Positions 38,037 through 46,616 of a stretch of 64,000 nt of DNA are shown here, in pieces. This DNA comes from Agromyces cavernae (GTDB taxonomy: Bacteria; Actinomycetota; Actinomycetes; Actinomycetales; Microbacteriaceae). The translations under genes and the position numbers were made by a program. The notes beneath the pieces are model-generated. The model saw only the letters and a list, made by a program, of their open reading frames with translations. It did no database searches and was not told the origin of the DNA. Position 1 is the stretch's first letter. Each line of letters begins with the position of its first letter. The DNA is taken from positions 930,001 to 994,000 of the forward strand of contig NZ_JAJNMP010000002.1 in assembly GCF_021044935.1 (NCBI RefSeq), written 5' to 3'.

Positions 38037-39178
38037 TCTTCCTCGACCACGCCGCCACCACGCCCGTGCGCCGCGAGGCGCTCGAGGCGATGTGGCCGTT
38101 CCTGTCTGGATCCTTCGGCAACCCGTCGAGCCACCACGGGCTCGGCGACGAGGCGGCCCGGGCGCTCACGGCGGCCCGCGCCGAGGTCGCCGCCGTCGTG
38201 GGCTGCCGGCCCGGCGACGTCGTGTTCACGAGCGGCGGCACCGAAGCCGACAACCTCGCCGTGAAGGGGCTCGCGCTCGCGAACCCGCGCGGGCGCCACC
38301 TGGTCGTCTCGCCCATCGAACACGAGGCGGTGCTCGAGTCGGCCGCGCACCTGGCACGGGTGCACGGCTTCGAGGTCTCCGAGGTCGAGGTCGATGCGGG
38401 CGGAGTCGTGCACCCCGAGGCGCTCGCACGGGTCATCCGGCCCGACACGACGCTCGTCTCGGTGCAGCTCGCGAACAACGAGATCGGCACGGTGCAGCCC
38501 GTCGCCCGGCTGGCCGCGATCGCCCACGCGGCGGGCGCGCTCATGCATACCGACGCGGTGCAGGCCGCGGGCTGGCTGCCGCTGTCGATCGACGCGCTCG
38601 GCGTCGACGCGCTGTCGCTCGCCGGCCACAAGGTCGGCGCGCCGAAGGGCACCGGAGCACTCATCGTGCGCGGTCGCCTACCGCTCGAACCGGTGCTGCA
38701 CGGCGGCGGGCAGGAGCGCGGCCGCCGCTCGGGCACCGAGAACGTCGCCGGCGCTGTGGCGTTCGCCACGGCGCTGCGGCTGGCCGAGCACGAGCGGGCG
38801 GATGCCGCGACCCGCGTCGCGACGCTGGGCGAGCGCCTGACGCACCTGGTGACGAGCGGGGTACCCGGGGCGACGCTCACGGGCGACCCCGTCGACCGGC
38901 TGCCCGGCACGGTGTCGTTCGTCTTCCCCGGCACGAGCGGCGAGGCGGTGCTGCTCGAGCTCGAGCGCGACGGCGTCGTCTGCTCGAGCGGCTCGGCGTG
39001 CGCGGCGGGCAGCGACGAGCCCTCGCACGTGCTCACGGCCATCGGGATTCCGGGCGAACTCGCGCAGACGGCGGTGCGCTTCACGCTGGGCGCCCAGACC
39101 ACGGTCGACGAGATCGACGAGGCCGGGGCATCCGTCGCCCGTGCCGTGTCGGCGGTGCGCGGTATCGTCACGACCTGA
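38033..39178 (+). CDS. Cysteine desulfurase (IscS/NifS type)
   Basis: A PLP enzyme of 381 residues that takes sulfur from cysteine. PLP lysine in SLAGHKVGAPKGTG; active-site cysteine in VCSSGSACAAGSDEPSHVL; N-terminus IFLDHAATTPVRREA. ATG 38033 overlaps nadC by four bases. Placement in the nad operon suggests a dedicated NadS-like role in maturing the NadA Fe-S cluster; it could also serve general Fe-S assembly. Confidence 0.93.
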   Translation: MIFLDHAATTPVRREALEAMWPFLSGSFGNPSSHHGLGDEAARALTAARAEVAAVVGCRPGDVVFTSGGTEADNLAVKGLALANPRGRHLVVSPIEHEAVLESAAHLARVHGFEVSEVEVDAGGVVHPEALARVIRPDTTLVSVQLANNEIGTVQPVARLAAIAHAAGALMHTDAVQAAGWLPLSIDALGVDALSLAGHKVGAPKGTGALIVRGRLPLEPVLHGGGQERGRRSGTENVAGAVAFATALRLAEHERADAATRVATLGERLTHLVTSGVPGATLTGDPVDRLPGTVSFVFPGTSGEAVLLELERDGVVCSSGSACAAGSDEPSHVLTAIGIPGELAQTAVRFTLGAQTTVDEIDEAGASVARAVSAVRGIVTT

Positions 39179-39333
39179 CGCTGCGACGCAGCGCCGCGAC
39201 CGCGGGATCCATGCATCGCGATGGAGCTCGCGATCCGGGAATACCGGGTCTCACGGCTCGGGTTGTCATATCTGTTCGACTGAATCAGACACTCTTCCGG
39301 CACCGTGCGCCGATACCGATTGGACCCTATTCC

Positions 39334-40896
39334 GTGACCGAACGCGCCCTTCCAGACCTCGAGCCACCCGGTACCGCCGATCGTGGCATCCCCGGTGACG
39401 GCATCATCGACTCTCCGGCCGACGCCGCCGCGCAAGACGCGGCGGTCGTCGCACACCAGCCCGACCACGGCGCGCGCAACTCGCGCGTCATCTGGCTGCT
39501 GCTCGGCGCGACCTTCGTCGTCTTCCTCAACGAGACGATCATGGGCGTGGCGATCCCGCACCTCGTCACCGACCTCGACATCACCCTCTCGCAGGCCCAG
39601 TGGCTGACCACTGCCTTCATGCTCACGATGGCGGTCGTGATCCCGATCACGGGGTTCCTGCTGCAGCGCATCGCCACCCGTCCCGTGTTCATCACGGCGA
39701 TGAGCCTGTTCTCGGCAGGCACGCTCCTCGCGGCGCTCGCGCCCGGCTTCGAGGTGCTGCTGCTCGCCCGCGTCGTGCAGGCAACCGGCACGGCCATCAT
39801 GATGCCGCTGCTCATGACGACCCTCATGACCCTGGTCGCGCCGTCCGATCGGGGTCGCTTCATGGGCCGCGTCTCGATCGTGATGTCCGTCGCGCCCGCC
39901 ATCGGCCCGACGATCTCGGGGCTCATCCTGAGCTTCCTGTCGTGGCGGTTCATGTTCTGGCTCGTGCTGCCGATCGCGCTCGTGATGCTCGTCATCGGCA
40001 TCCGCCGCGTCGAGAACGTGAGCGAGACCCGCGTGCTGCCCATCGACGTGCTCTCGGTCATCCTGTCGGCATTCGGCTTCGGCGGGCTGGTCTACGGCCT
40101 CAGCCTCGTCGGCGGCGTCGTCAGCGGGCGTTCGGCGGCCGACGCACCGGCCATGTGGATCGCACTCGCCATCGGCGTGCTCGGCATCCTCGCGTTCGTC
40201 GGTCGGCAGCTGATGCTGCAGCGCCGTGATCGCGCACTGCTCGACCTGCGCACGTTCCGCTCGCGCAACTTCTCGGTGTCGGTCGCGCTCATGGTCGTCA
40301 TGATGGCCGCCCTGTTCGGCACCATCATCCTGCTGCCGATCTACCTGCAGAACGTGCTCGGGCTCGACCCCCTCCTCACCGGCCTGCTGCTGCTGCCGGG
40401 CGGGCTCATCATGGGCCTGTTCGGTCCCACCGTCGGTCGGCTCTACGACCGCTTCGGGCCCACGCCCCTGCTGGTGCCGGGCAGCATCGTGGTCGCAGCG
40501 GTCCTCTGGTCACTCACGATGGTCACCGAGCACACCCCGCCGTGGATGATCCTCATCGCGCACGTCGTGATGTCGACCGCGCTCGCGTTCATGTTCACGC
40601 CGCTGTTCACATCGGCCCTCGGATCGGTCGAACCGCGACTGTACTCGCACGGCTCGGCGATCGTCGGCACCATCCAGCAGGTCGCCGGCGCGGCGGGAAC
40701 GGCGCTGTTCATCACGGTCATGACCGCGCGCGCAGCGACCGAGGCGGCGGCGGGCACCGCGGCACTGGCCGCCGAGGCGGCGGGCATCCGCGCCGCGTTC
40801 CTCGTCGGTGCGATCATCTCGATCTCGGCCGTCGTCGGTGCGTTCCTCGTGCGCAAACCCGCCGACATGTCGCATGAGGCGCCGGCCGATCACTGA
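39334..40896 (+). CDS. MFS transporter, DHA2 (EmrB/QacA) family
   Basis: A 520-residue drug/proton antiporter with about 14 membrane helices. Family motifs: NETIMGVAIPHLVTDL in helix 1, WLTTAFMLTMAVVIPITGFL, RVVQATGTAIMMPLL and the motif-C-like SVAPAIGPTISGL. A hydrophilic N-terminal tail of about 50 residues precedes helix 1. The GTG at 39334 gives this form but lacks a clear ribosome binding site; a start nearer helix 1 is possible. Exported compounds are unknown. A bidirectional terminator follows. Confidence 0.9.
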   Translation: MTERALPDLEPPGTADRGIPGDGIIDSPADAAAQDAAVVAHQPDHGARNSRVIWLLLGATFVVFLNETIMGVAIPHLVTDLDITLSQAQWLTTAFMLTMAVVIPITGFLLQRIATRPVFITAMSLFSAGTLLAALAPGFEVLLLARVVQATGTAIMMPLLMTTLMTLVAPSDRGRFMGRVSIVMSVAPAIGPTISGLILSFLSWRFMFWLVLPIALVMLVIGIRRVENVSETRVLPIDVLSVILSAFGFGGLVYGLSLVGGVVSGRSAADAPAMWIALAIGVLGILAFVGRQLMLQRRDRALLDLRTFRSRNFSVSVALMVVMMAALFGTIILLPIYLQNVLGLDPLLTGLLLLPGGLIMGLFGPTVGRLYDRFGPTPLLVPGSIVVAAVLWSLTMVTEHTPPWMILIAHVVMSTALAFMFTPLFTSALGSVEPRLYSHGSAIVGTIQQVAGAAGTALFITVMTARAATEAAAGTAALAAEAAGIRAAFLVGAIISISAVVGAFLVRKPADMSHEAPADH

Positions 40897-40913
40897 TACG
40901 CGGCGCTGATGAT

Positions 40914-40946
40914 GGAGGGCGGGGGAGCACAGCTCCCCCGCCCTCC
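40914..40946. terminator. Bidirectional terminator
   Basis: A perfect 15-bp stem ggagggcgggggagc (40914-40928)/gctcccccgccctcc (40932-40946) with loop aca, between two convergent genes; followed by gtcgtttcc on the plus strand. Confidence 0.8.
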
Positions 40947-40977
40947 GTCGTTTCCGTGACCGGTGTCGGCGCGCCGC

Positions 40978-42693
40978 TCAGCCGCAGTTCGGCCGACAGG
41001 TGCGCTGCGAGAGCGCATCGACGAGCACGATGCCGAGGTCTTCGGGCTTCGAGGCCGAGTATGCGGCACCCTTCGTGACCTGGGCGATCTGCTGCATCGC
41101 CGCGAGATCGGTGTCGGGCCCGAAGCCGATCATGATCACCGGAACGGGCTTGGTGGGATCATCCATCTTCTTGAGCTCGGCCAGCAGCGCGTCGAGGGAG
41201 ATTCCGTTCTCGTCCTCGTTCTTGCCATCGGTGATGAGCAGCACCGAGTTGACCTTCTCAGGGTCGTAGCTCTCGCGCACGCGCTTCACGGCAGCGAGGG
41301 TCGAGTCGTAGAGCCCGGTGGCCCCGCCGAGCCGTTGGGGCAGCGACTGGATGATGCCCGCGATCTGCTGGGTGTGCGCCGCGTCGGCGAGCGGCGCGAT
41401 CGGCGCCAGGTCTTCGTAGTCGAGTTCGCCGTTGCGAGCGGTCGAGAACACCCACACGCCGAGCTCGACCTCACCCGAGAACTTCTGCATGGCACCGACC
41501 GCGGCCTGCTGGAAGATGTCGATGCGGCGCAGCCCGTTCTCGGCCGGTTCCTCCATCGATCCCGACACGTCGATGACCGCGAGCATGCGCGAACGCAACG
41601 TGAGCACGCCCCAGGCGCGCAGGATCTCGAGCTGCGCAGCTCCGTCGAGAGCGGCCTCGGCCGTGGGCGCCTCGGCCCCGATGCCTGCGAGGTCGAGCGT
41701 GCCCGAGCCGTCTGGGGCGCGGAACCCCGCGGCCGGGAGCACGTCGGTGTCGTCGCGGACGGCCGCCTCGAAGTCGTCGAGCAACTCGGCCCTGGTCTTG
41801 ACGCCCTCGGCCTCGGCCTCGGGCTCGGCCGTCGCGGTCTCCTCTGACGACGCGGCCTCGGGCAGCACGACGAACGGATAGTCGAGCGCGACCGTGCCGT
41901 CGGTCGGGTATGCCGCGACGAGCGGCTCGGCCTGTTCCTCATCGTTGTAGGCGGCGACCTGCGCCTCGCTCGTGATGACGATCGTCGGCGCGTCGTTCGC
42001 GTTCAGCGCGCCGAGCGCGGCAGTGGTCGACGCGGGGATCGACTTGCCGAGCGCGATCATCGCGCCGGCGAACTGCCGCGGGTCGTCGGGAGACGAGTGC
42101 CCGCGGAGGGCGTACAGGCCGGCGAGGCTCGCAGCGGATGCCTCGGGGTCGGGCAGGATCGTCGGCAGGGCGCCGCCGAGCACCCTGGTCCAGCTCACGG
42201 GTTCGCTCGCGAGCTCGGTAGCCTTCGTGGCCGCGGCGGCGAACACAACGGGCGACGAAGCGACCCCCTCGCGCACTTCCACTTCGGGCGCGGTCTGCCC
42301 GAGCGACGTCGCGGTCGCGTTCATGCGGTCGAGCCACACGCTCGACTCCGGCACCCAGGCGTCGGCGGCGGCGTTGCCCGAGGCGAACACCGCGGCCGTG
42401 TCGGCCGAGTCCTGCGAGGTGATCTCGGTCGCGACGCAGCCGTCTGAGGCGGCGTCGAAGTCTTTCGCGATCTCGGTGAGTGCCGGCGCGATGGTGGGAT
42501 CGGCGACGACGACGAGTTCCTCGGGTTCGGAGCATCCGCCATCTGCCGCCGCGAGCAGCGGGTTCAGGTGACCGCCGACCCAGAGGTAGACCCCCGAGCC
42601 GACCAGGGCGACGACCGCGACCGCCCCGATGATGGACATGACGATTCGGCGGCGCGGCATCGACGCCGGCGCCGCGACGGTATGACGTCCCAC
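40978..42693 (-). CDS. Membrane-anchored protein with substrate-binding and VWA domains
   Basis: A 571-residue protein. One membrane helix at about residues 18-40 anchors it. Residues about 55-290 look like an extracellular solute-binding protein (SBP_bac_11-like: ELVVVADPTIAPALTEIAKDF, then VFASGNAAADAWVPESS). An acidic Glu/Ala spacer follows, then a von Willebrand A domain from about residue 375 with the MIDAS motif DVSGSM and the later T and D positions (GGATGLYDST, LLITDGKNED). The C-terminus has CRPNCG. Both domains would face outside. This pairing occurs in other actinobacteria, but its job is not known. Confidence 0.88.
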   Translation of the reverse strand: MGRHTVAAPASMPRRRIVMSIIGAVAVVALVGSGVYLWVGGHLNPLLAAADGGCSEPEELVVVADPTIAPALTEIAKDFDAASDGCVATEITSQDSADTAAVFASGNAAADAWVPESSVWLDRMNATATSLGQTAPEVEVREGVASSPVVFAAAATKATELASEPVSWTRVLGGALPTILPDPEASAASLAGLYALRGHSSPDDPRQFAGAMIALGKSIPASTTAALGALNANDAPTIVITSEAQVAAYNDEEQAEPLVAAYPTDGTVALDYPFVVLPEAASSEETATAEPEAEAEGVKTRAELLDDFEAAVRDDTDVLPAAGFRAPDGSGTLDLAGIGAEAPTAEAALDGAAQLEILRAWGVLTLRSRMLAVIDVSGSMEEPAENGLRRIDIFQQAAVGAMQKFSGEVELGVWVFSTARNGELDYEDLAPIAPLADAAHTQQIAGIIQSLPQRLGGATGLYDSTLAAVKRVRESYDPEKVNSVLLITDGKNEDENGISLDALLAELKKMDDPTKPVPVIMIGFGPDTDLAAMQQIAQVTKGAAYSASKPEDLGIVLVDALSQRTCRPNCG

Positions 42694-42726
42694 GGGCTCT
42701 CCAAGCCGGCGGGGCGCGAGCCCGCC

Positions 42727-42766
42727 GAATCCTTGTTCGGGTTCCCCCGATCGGGGGGAAGGATTC
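42727..42766 (-). promoter_or_regulatory. Palindrome in the 5' leader of the VWA gene
   Basis: gaatcctt (42727-42734) pairs with aaggattc (42759-42766), and between them lies cccccgatcggggg. The structure sits about 33 bases before the ATG at 42693 and could be an operator or an RNA hairpin affecting expression. Confidence 0.5.
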
Positions 42767-42779
42767 GTTCAGTGTAGGC

Positions 42780-43210
42780 GACGCGGCTCGATACGCGAAC
42801 TTCGCTCGCTACTTGGCGGTGTTCCACAACACCTCTCGATCGCCGCCTGATCACGTTGGCGTGCAACGACAAAATCGGCGTGCGACGACGGCTACGACGT
42901 CGGCGTGCGAAGACGAGAACGACGCGGTGAGGCCGGACGGTCCCCGCCGCCCGGCCTCGTCCCCCACCTGCTCGACCTCTCCCTCGACCGTCGCACAGGT
43001 GACCCGTCGACTCCCTTGCCGCCAGCTCGAACCAGGCTTGCCGCCGGTTCGTGGGTTCGACCGTACGCACCCCGCCGAAACCGCGACAAGGGGTTGACGA
43101 ACCGGGTGCCGGGCACTATCTCCCGCGCGCGATCCTGAGGGTGGCCGCCGGCCCGGCCGCGTGCGAGCATGGAATCACCGCAGGCCCGGCATTCGACGGC
43201 CATTCACCTC
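42780..43210. other. Non-coding stretch with repeat remnant
   Basis: No convincing gene between the VWA gene and 43211. Near 42789-42816 there is ctcgatacgcgaacttcgctcgctac, a variant of the tcgagacgctcgcttcgctcgct repeat seen at 12815-12938. At about 42858-42925 the phrase ggcgtgcgacgac occurs three times in slightly different forms. Nothing else is evident. Confidence 0.5.
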
Positions 43211-43861
43211 ATGGAGCGTTTCACCGACAGGGCTGACGCAGGCAGGCGCCTCGCCGCCCGCCTGATCGACATCGACGCGCCCGATCCGGTCGTGCTCGGA
43301 CTCCCGCGCGGGGGTGTGCCGGTCGCGGCGCCGGTCGCCGTCGCGCTCGGCGCCCCGCTCGACGTGCTGGTCGTGCGCAAGCTCGGTGTGCCCGGGCAGC
43401 CCGAGCTCGCAATGGGCGCGATCGGCGAGCAGGGCGCCCGCGTGCTGAACGACGACATCGTCTCCCACGTTCGGCTCAGGTCGGGCGAGCTCGCCGCGAT
43501 CGAGCGGCGCGAGCGCGACGAGCTCGAAGCCCGGGTCATCCGGTTCCGCGGCGAGGCGGGCCCGGTCGATCTCGCGGGCCGCACCGCGGTGATCGTCGAC
43601 GACGGCATCGCGACGGGCGCGACGATGCGCGTCGCATGCCTCGTGGCACACGCCAGGCGCGCGCGACGCATCGTCGTGGCGACGCCGGTGGGTGCGCCCG
43701 ACAGTATCGGGGAGATCGCGTCGATGCCCGAGGTCGACGAGGTGATCTGCCTGTCGGCGCCGCCCGGGTTCATGGCCGTCGGCATGCACTACCTCGACTT
43801 CGCGCAGACACCCGACTCCCAGGTCGCGGCACTGCTGGCGGCGGCGCGCTCAGCGGGCTGA
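43211..43861 (+). CDS. Phosphoribosyltransferase-domain protein
   Basis: A 216-residue type-I PRTase-fold protein. The PRPP-binding motif is VIVDDGIATGAT, and the N-terminal part has LGLPRGGVPVA and VVRKLGVPGQPELAMGAIG, as in the PRTase proteins often found with dienelactone hydrolase or erythromycin-esterase domains. The start ATG 43211 (MERFTD) is preferred over 43169. The substrate base is unknown. It overlaps the convergent methyltransferase gene by 12 bases. Confidence 0.88.
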   Translation: MERFTDRADAGRRLAARLIDIDAPDPVVLGLPRGGVPVAAPVAVALGAPLDVLVVRKLGVPGQPELAMGAIGEQGARVLNDDIVSHVRLRSGELAAIERRERDELEARVIRFRGEAGPVDLAGRTAVIVDDGIATGATMRVACLVAHARRARRIVVATPVGAPDSIGEIASMPEVDEVICLSAPPGFMAVGMHYLDFAQTPDSQVAALLAAARSAG

Positions 43862-44650
43862 GCGGAGCGCTCCGACGACGATCGTGCCCTCGTCTTCGTC
43901 ATGCAGGATGCGCGGCACGAGCCCGCCCTGCCGCATGAGGTCGGCGGCCGTGTCCGCCTGCCGCTCGCTGGTCTCGATGAGCAGCCTCCCGCCGGGTGCG
44001 AGCCATCGAGCAGCGGATGCCGCGACACGGCGATGCACGTCGAGCCCGTCACGACCGCCGTCGAGCGCGACGCGCGCCTCGTGGTCGCGCGCCTCGGGCG
44101 GCATGAGCGCGATCTCGTCGGTGGGCACGTAGGGCGCGTTCACGGCGAGCACGTCGACGCGCCCTCGCAGCTCGTCGGGGAGCGCCTCGTAGAGGTCGCC
44201 CTCGAAGACCTTCGCGCCGCGTGGCTCGAGGTTGCGTCGCGCCGCGCGAACGGCCGCCGCATCGATGTCGGCGGCGACGAGATCGATCGGCCCCGCGACA
44301 TCCGTGATCTTCGCGCCGATCGCGCCGATGCCGCAGCACAGGTCGACGACGACGGGCGGGGCGCCGTTCCGGGAGGCCGCCAGGTCGCGCGCGAACTGCG
44401 CTGCGACCGTTGCGAGGAACTCGGTGCGATGCCGGGGCACGAATACCCCGGGTTCGACGTGCAGGCGCAGCCCGCCGAAGCCGGCCCAGCCGAGCACCTG
44501 TTCGAGGGGCTCGCCCGCGACGCGACGCACGATGAGCGCCTCGAGCGCGTCGGCGTCGTCGGTCGCCTCGAGCAGCAGGTGCGCCTCGTCTTCGGCGAAG
44601 ACGCAGCCGGCCGCCCGAAGTCGGGGCACGAGTTCGGCTTCAGCACGCAT
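43850..44650 (-). CDS. Putative protein N5-glutamine methyltransferase (PrmC-like)
   Basis: A 266-residue SAM-dependent methyltransferase: a short helical N-terminal domain, then GEPLEQVLGWAGF, motif I VVDLCCGIGAIG and the catalytic loop NAPYVP, a variant of NPPY. It resembles PrmC/HemK but belongs to the divergent group annotated as putative release-factor methyltransferase-like; the true prmC would be elsewhere. ATG 44650 is chosen over GTG 44653. Confidence 0.85.
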   Translation of the reverse strand: MRAEAELVPRLRAAGCVFAEDEAHLLLEATDDADALEALIVRRVAGEPLEQVLGWAGFGGLRLHVEPGVFVPRHRTEFLATVAAQFARDLAASRNGAPPVVVDLCCGIGAIGAKITDVAGPIDLVAADIDAAAVRAARRNLEPRGAKVFEGDLYEALPDELRGRVDVLAVNAPYVPTDEIALMPPEARDHEARVALDGGRDGLDVHRRVAASAARWLAPGGRLLIETSERQADTAADLMRQGGLVPRILHDEDEGTIVVGALRSAR

Positions 44651-44710
44651 CACAGCATCGTAGGGCGCGTCGGGCCGAGCGGATGCTCGTTCCGAGTCGC
44701 GATGTGCGCC

Positions 44711-45196
44711 TCAGGTGTCGGCGATCGGGCCGGCGAGCAGTGCGCGCACCTCGGCGCCGAACTCGTCAACCGGACCCTCGACCGTGATGTCAGGTGCCAC
44801 GGCAGAGATCGGCAGCACGGCGACGGGCGACGCCGGTGCACCCCATTCGGCACGCCAATCGCTGATCTGCGTCGAACTGACGGCGAAGACGATGCGCCCG
44901 AGACCGACCCATGCATGCGCTGCCGCGCACATCGGGCAGTGCTCGCCCGAGGTGTACACGGTCGCCGCCGCACGCTCGGCGGGCGTGAGGTGCCCGGCCG
45001 CCCACCGGGCGATCTCGAACTCGGGGTGCCGGGTGGGGTCGCCGGTGGCGAGCTCGCGGTTGCGATCAGCGAATCGCTCGACGCCGTCGGCATCGACGAG
45101 CACCGAGCCGAATGCGCCGTCGCCCGCCGCCGCAGCCTCGGCGGCGAGGTCGACTGCGCGGCGCAGATGCCTGAGGTCCTGTTCGGAAACGGTCAT
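44711..45196 (-). CDS. Nucleoside/guanine deaminase-like protein
   Basis: A 161-residue zinc-dependent cytidine/deoxycytidylate deaminase-fold protein. Zinc motifs: HPEFEIAR (first ligand and the general-acid glutamate, with Pro in place of the usual Ala) and SGEHCPMCAAA (two cysteines). An N-terminal ALR-type helix and GAFGSVLVD strand fit the fold. This form is close to guanine deaminases and TadA-like proteins. The substrate is not decidable. Confidence 0.85.
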   Translation of the reverse strand: MTVSEQDLRHLRRAVDLAAEAAAAGDGAFGSVLVDADGVERFADRNRELATGDPTRHPEFEIARWAAGHLTPAERAAATVYTSGEHCPMCAAAHAWVGLGRIVFAVSSTQISDWRAEWGAPASPVAVLPISAVAPDITVEGPVDEFGAEVRALLAGPIADT

Positions 45197-45343
45197 GGAT
45201 GAAGTCTGCCGCACCCGCGATCCGCGCAGGCTGCACGCGGCGACGGCATAATGCACCACTCCCGGTCGTTTGGCAAGGCATTGCGCACAACCGATTCTCC
45301 GCGCTTGGCTGGATCGAATCCCAACTCGAGGAGGCGGTTCACC

Positions 45344-45907
45344 GTGGAAACGAGCACGATCATCTGGATCATCGTCGCCGTAGCCGTCGTCATCGCGATC
45401 ATCGTGGTCGCCATGCTGGTCACCAGCCGCAGGCGCCGCGAGGCGAAGCTGGAGTCCGAGCGCCGCAAGGCGGCCGACCTGCGCCAGACCGCGTACGAAT
45501 CCGATGTCGAGCGGCGCGAACGCGAGGCCGATGCGGTGAGCGCTGCAGCAGCGGCGAAGCAAGCCGAGGCCGAGGCGATGCAGGCCAAGCTCGAGGCCGA
45601 GCGCCTGACGCAGGAGAGCGCGTCGCATCGCGCCGACGCCCAGCAGTTGCGCACCGAGACCGACGAGCGGTTGACCAAGGCCGACGAGGTCGACCCCGAC
45701 ATCGGCACCGACGAGACCGCGGCCGCCCGCGACGAGACCGCCCGTGATGAGGCCGCCCGCGATCAGACCGCCCGCGAACAGGCAGCTCATGATTCGGGAG
45801 CCCCGACGCACGGCGGGCACGACGATGTCGGCTCCCGGCACGTCGCCGACGAGCCCGTGCGCGACCCGGCGCAGCGCCCCGACGCGGACTCGGGTCAACG
45901 CATCTGA
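45344..45907 (+). CDS. Membrane-anchored coiled-coil protein with pentapeptide repeat tail
   Basis: A 187-residue protein from GTG 45344 (gaggagg nine bases upstream; the open frame extends upstream without support). A membrane helix (about 5-24) is followed by a basic RRRRE patch, a long Ala/Glu/Arg coiled coil to about residue 115, then the repeat DETAR-DEAAR-DQTAR-EQAAH coded by a 15-bp tandem repeat, and an acidic tail. It may be a cytoplasmic-side scaffold. I know no function. Confidence 0.7.
   Translation: METSTIIWIIVAVAVVIAIIVVAMLVTSRRRREAKLESERRKAADLRQTAYESDVERREREADAVSAAAAAKQAEAEAMQAKLEAERLTQESASHRADAQQLRTETDERLTKADEVDPDIGTDETAAARDETARDEAARDQTAREQAAHDSGAPTHGGHDDVGSRHVADEPVRDPAQRPDADSGQRI
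45731..45790 (+). repeat. 15-bp tandem repeat, coding
   Basis: Four consecutive 15-bp units (45731, 45746, 45761 and 45776) of the form ga[tc][gc]agaccgcccgc, the last one diverged, encoding x-x-[TA]-A-[RH] pentapeptides in the coiled-coil protein. Confidence 0.7.
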
Positions 45908-45974
45908 GACTCGCGCGCGGGGCCGGCGACCCCATGGCCGGCACCGCGCGCGACCGACCTCGCGGACGGTGGAC

Positions 45975-46562
45975 TCACCCGAGCGCGATCACCGCTTCGA
46001 GCGTCGCGTCGTCGAGCGCGCGATCGGCGAAGACCAGCCGCTCGAGGTGGGTCGTGTCGTCGGGCCCCTGGGCAGTCGCGCTCGAAGCGCCCTGCCACGC
46101 CAGTTCGAGACCGAGTCGCTCGAGCACGCGCACCGAGGAGCGGTTGTTCGTGAGAACCCGGGCGGTGACCGGCGTCTCGGGTCGGACCGATTGCGCGGCG
46201 GCGAGCGCGAGGCCGGCCGCCTCGGTCGCGAGCCCGTTGCCCCACGCCTCGGGCGCGAACCGGTACCCGAGGTTCCACGCATCGAACTCGAGCATCGCGG
46301 CACCGGCCGACCCGACGAACATCCCCGCGCGGAGCGCGCCGACCGGCTCGCGCAGCACCACCGCGCAGTGCCCGAAGCCCGCGGTTCGGCGGCTCAGCAT
46401 CGAGCGCTCGATGGCTCGCGCGGACTCGCCGCGATTCGTGTGACGCCGACCCGGCAGGTGCTGCCAGGTGCGCGCGTCGCCGTAGACGCGGAAGTAGTCG
46501 TCGACATCGTCGAGCGTGAGCGGTCGGAGCAGCAGTCGTTCGGAGAAGAGTTCGTCGGTCAT
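45975..46562 (-). CDS. GNAT family acetyltransferase (RimJ/RimL-like)
   Basis: A 195-residue GNAT-fold enzyme: N-terminal SERLLLRPLTLDDVDDYFRVYGD, the acetyl-CoA loop in GYRFAPEAWGNGLATEA, and TNNRSSVRVLERLGLELAWQG. Such enzymes acetylate N-termini of ribosomal proteins, antibiotics or small amines. Start ATG 46562 begins TDELFSERL; the next ATG upstream adds a low-quality tail. Confidence 0.85.
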   Translation of the reverse strand: MTDELFSERLLLRPLTLDDVDDYFRVYGDARTWQHLPGRRHTNRGESARAIERSMLSRRTAGFGHCAVVLREPVGALRAGMFVGSAGAAMLEFDAWNLGYRFAPEAWGNGLATEAAGLALAAAQSVRPETPVTARVLTNNRSSVRVLERLGLELAWQGASSATAQGPDDTTHLERLVFADRALDDATLEAVIALG

Positions 46563-46616
46563 CCCCGCCAGTCTCGCAGCAGCCACCGACGCCGCAGCGG
46601 CCCGTGCTCGGCACCG

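Noticed and set aside
42858..42930. Three ggcgtgcgacgac-like phrases as a CRISPR or iteron array
   Set aside because: Units are short, unequal in spacing and imperfect; no cas or replication gene is near.
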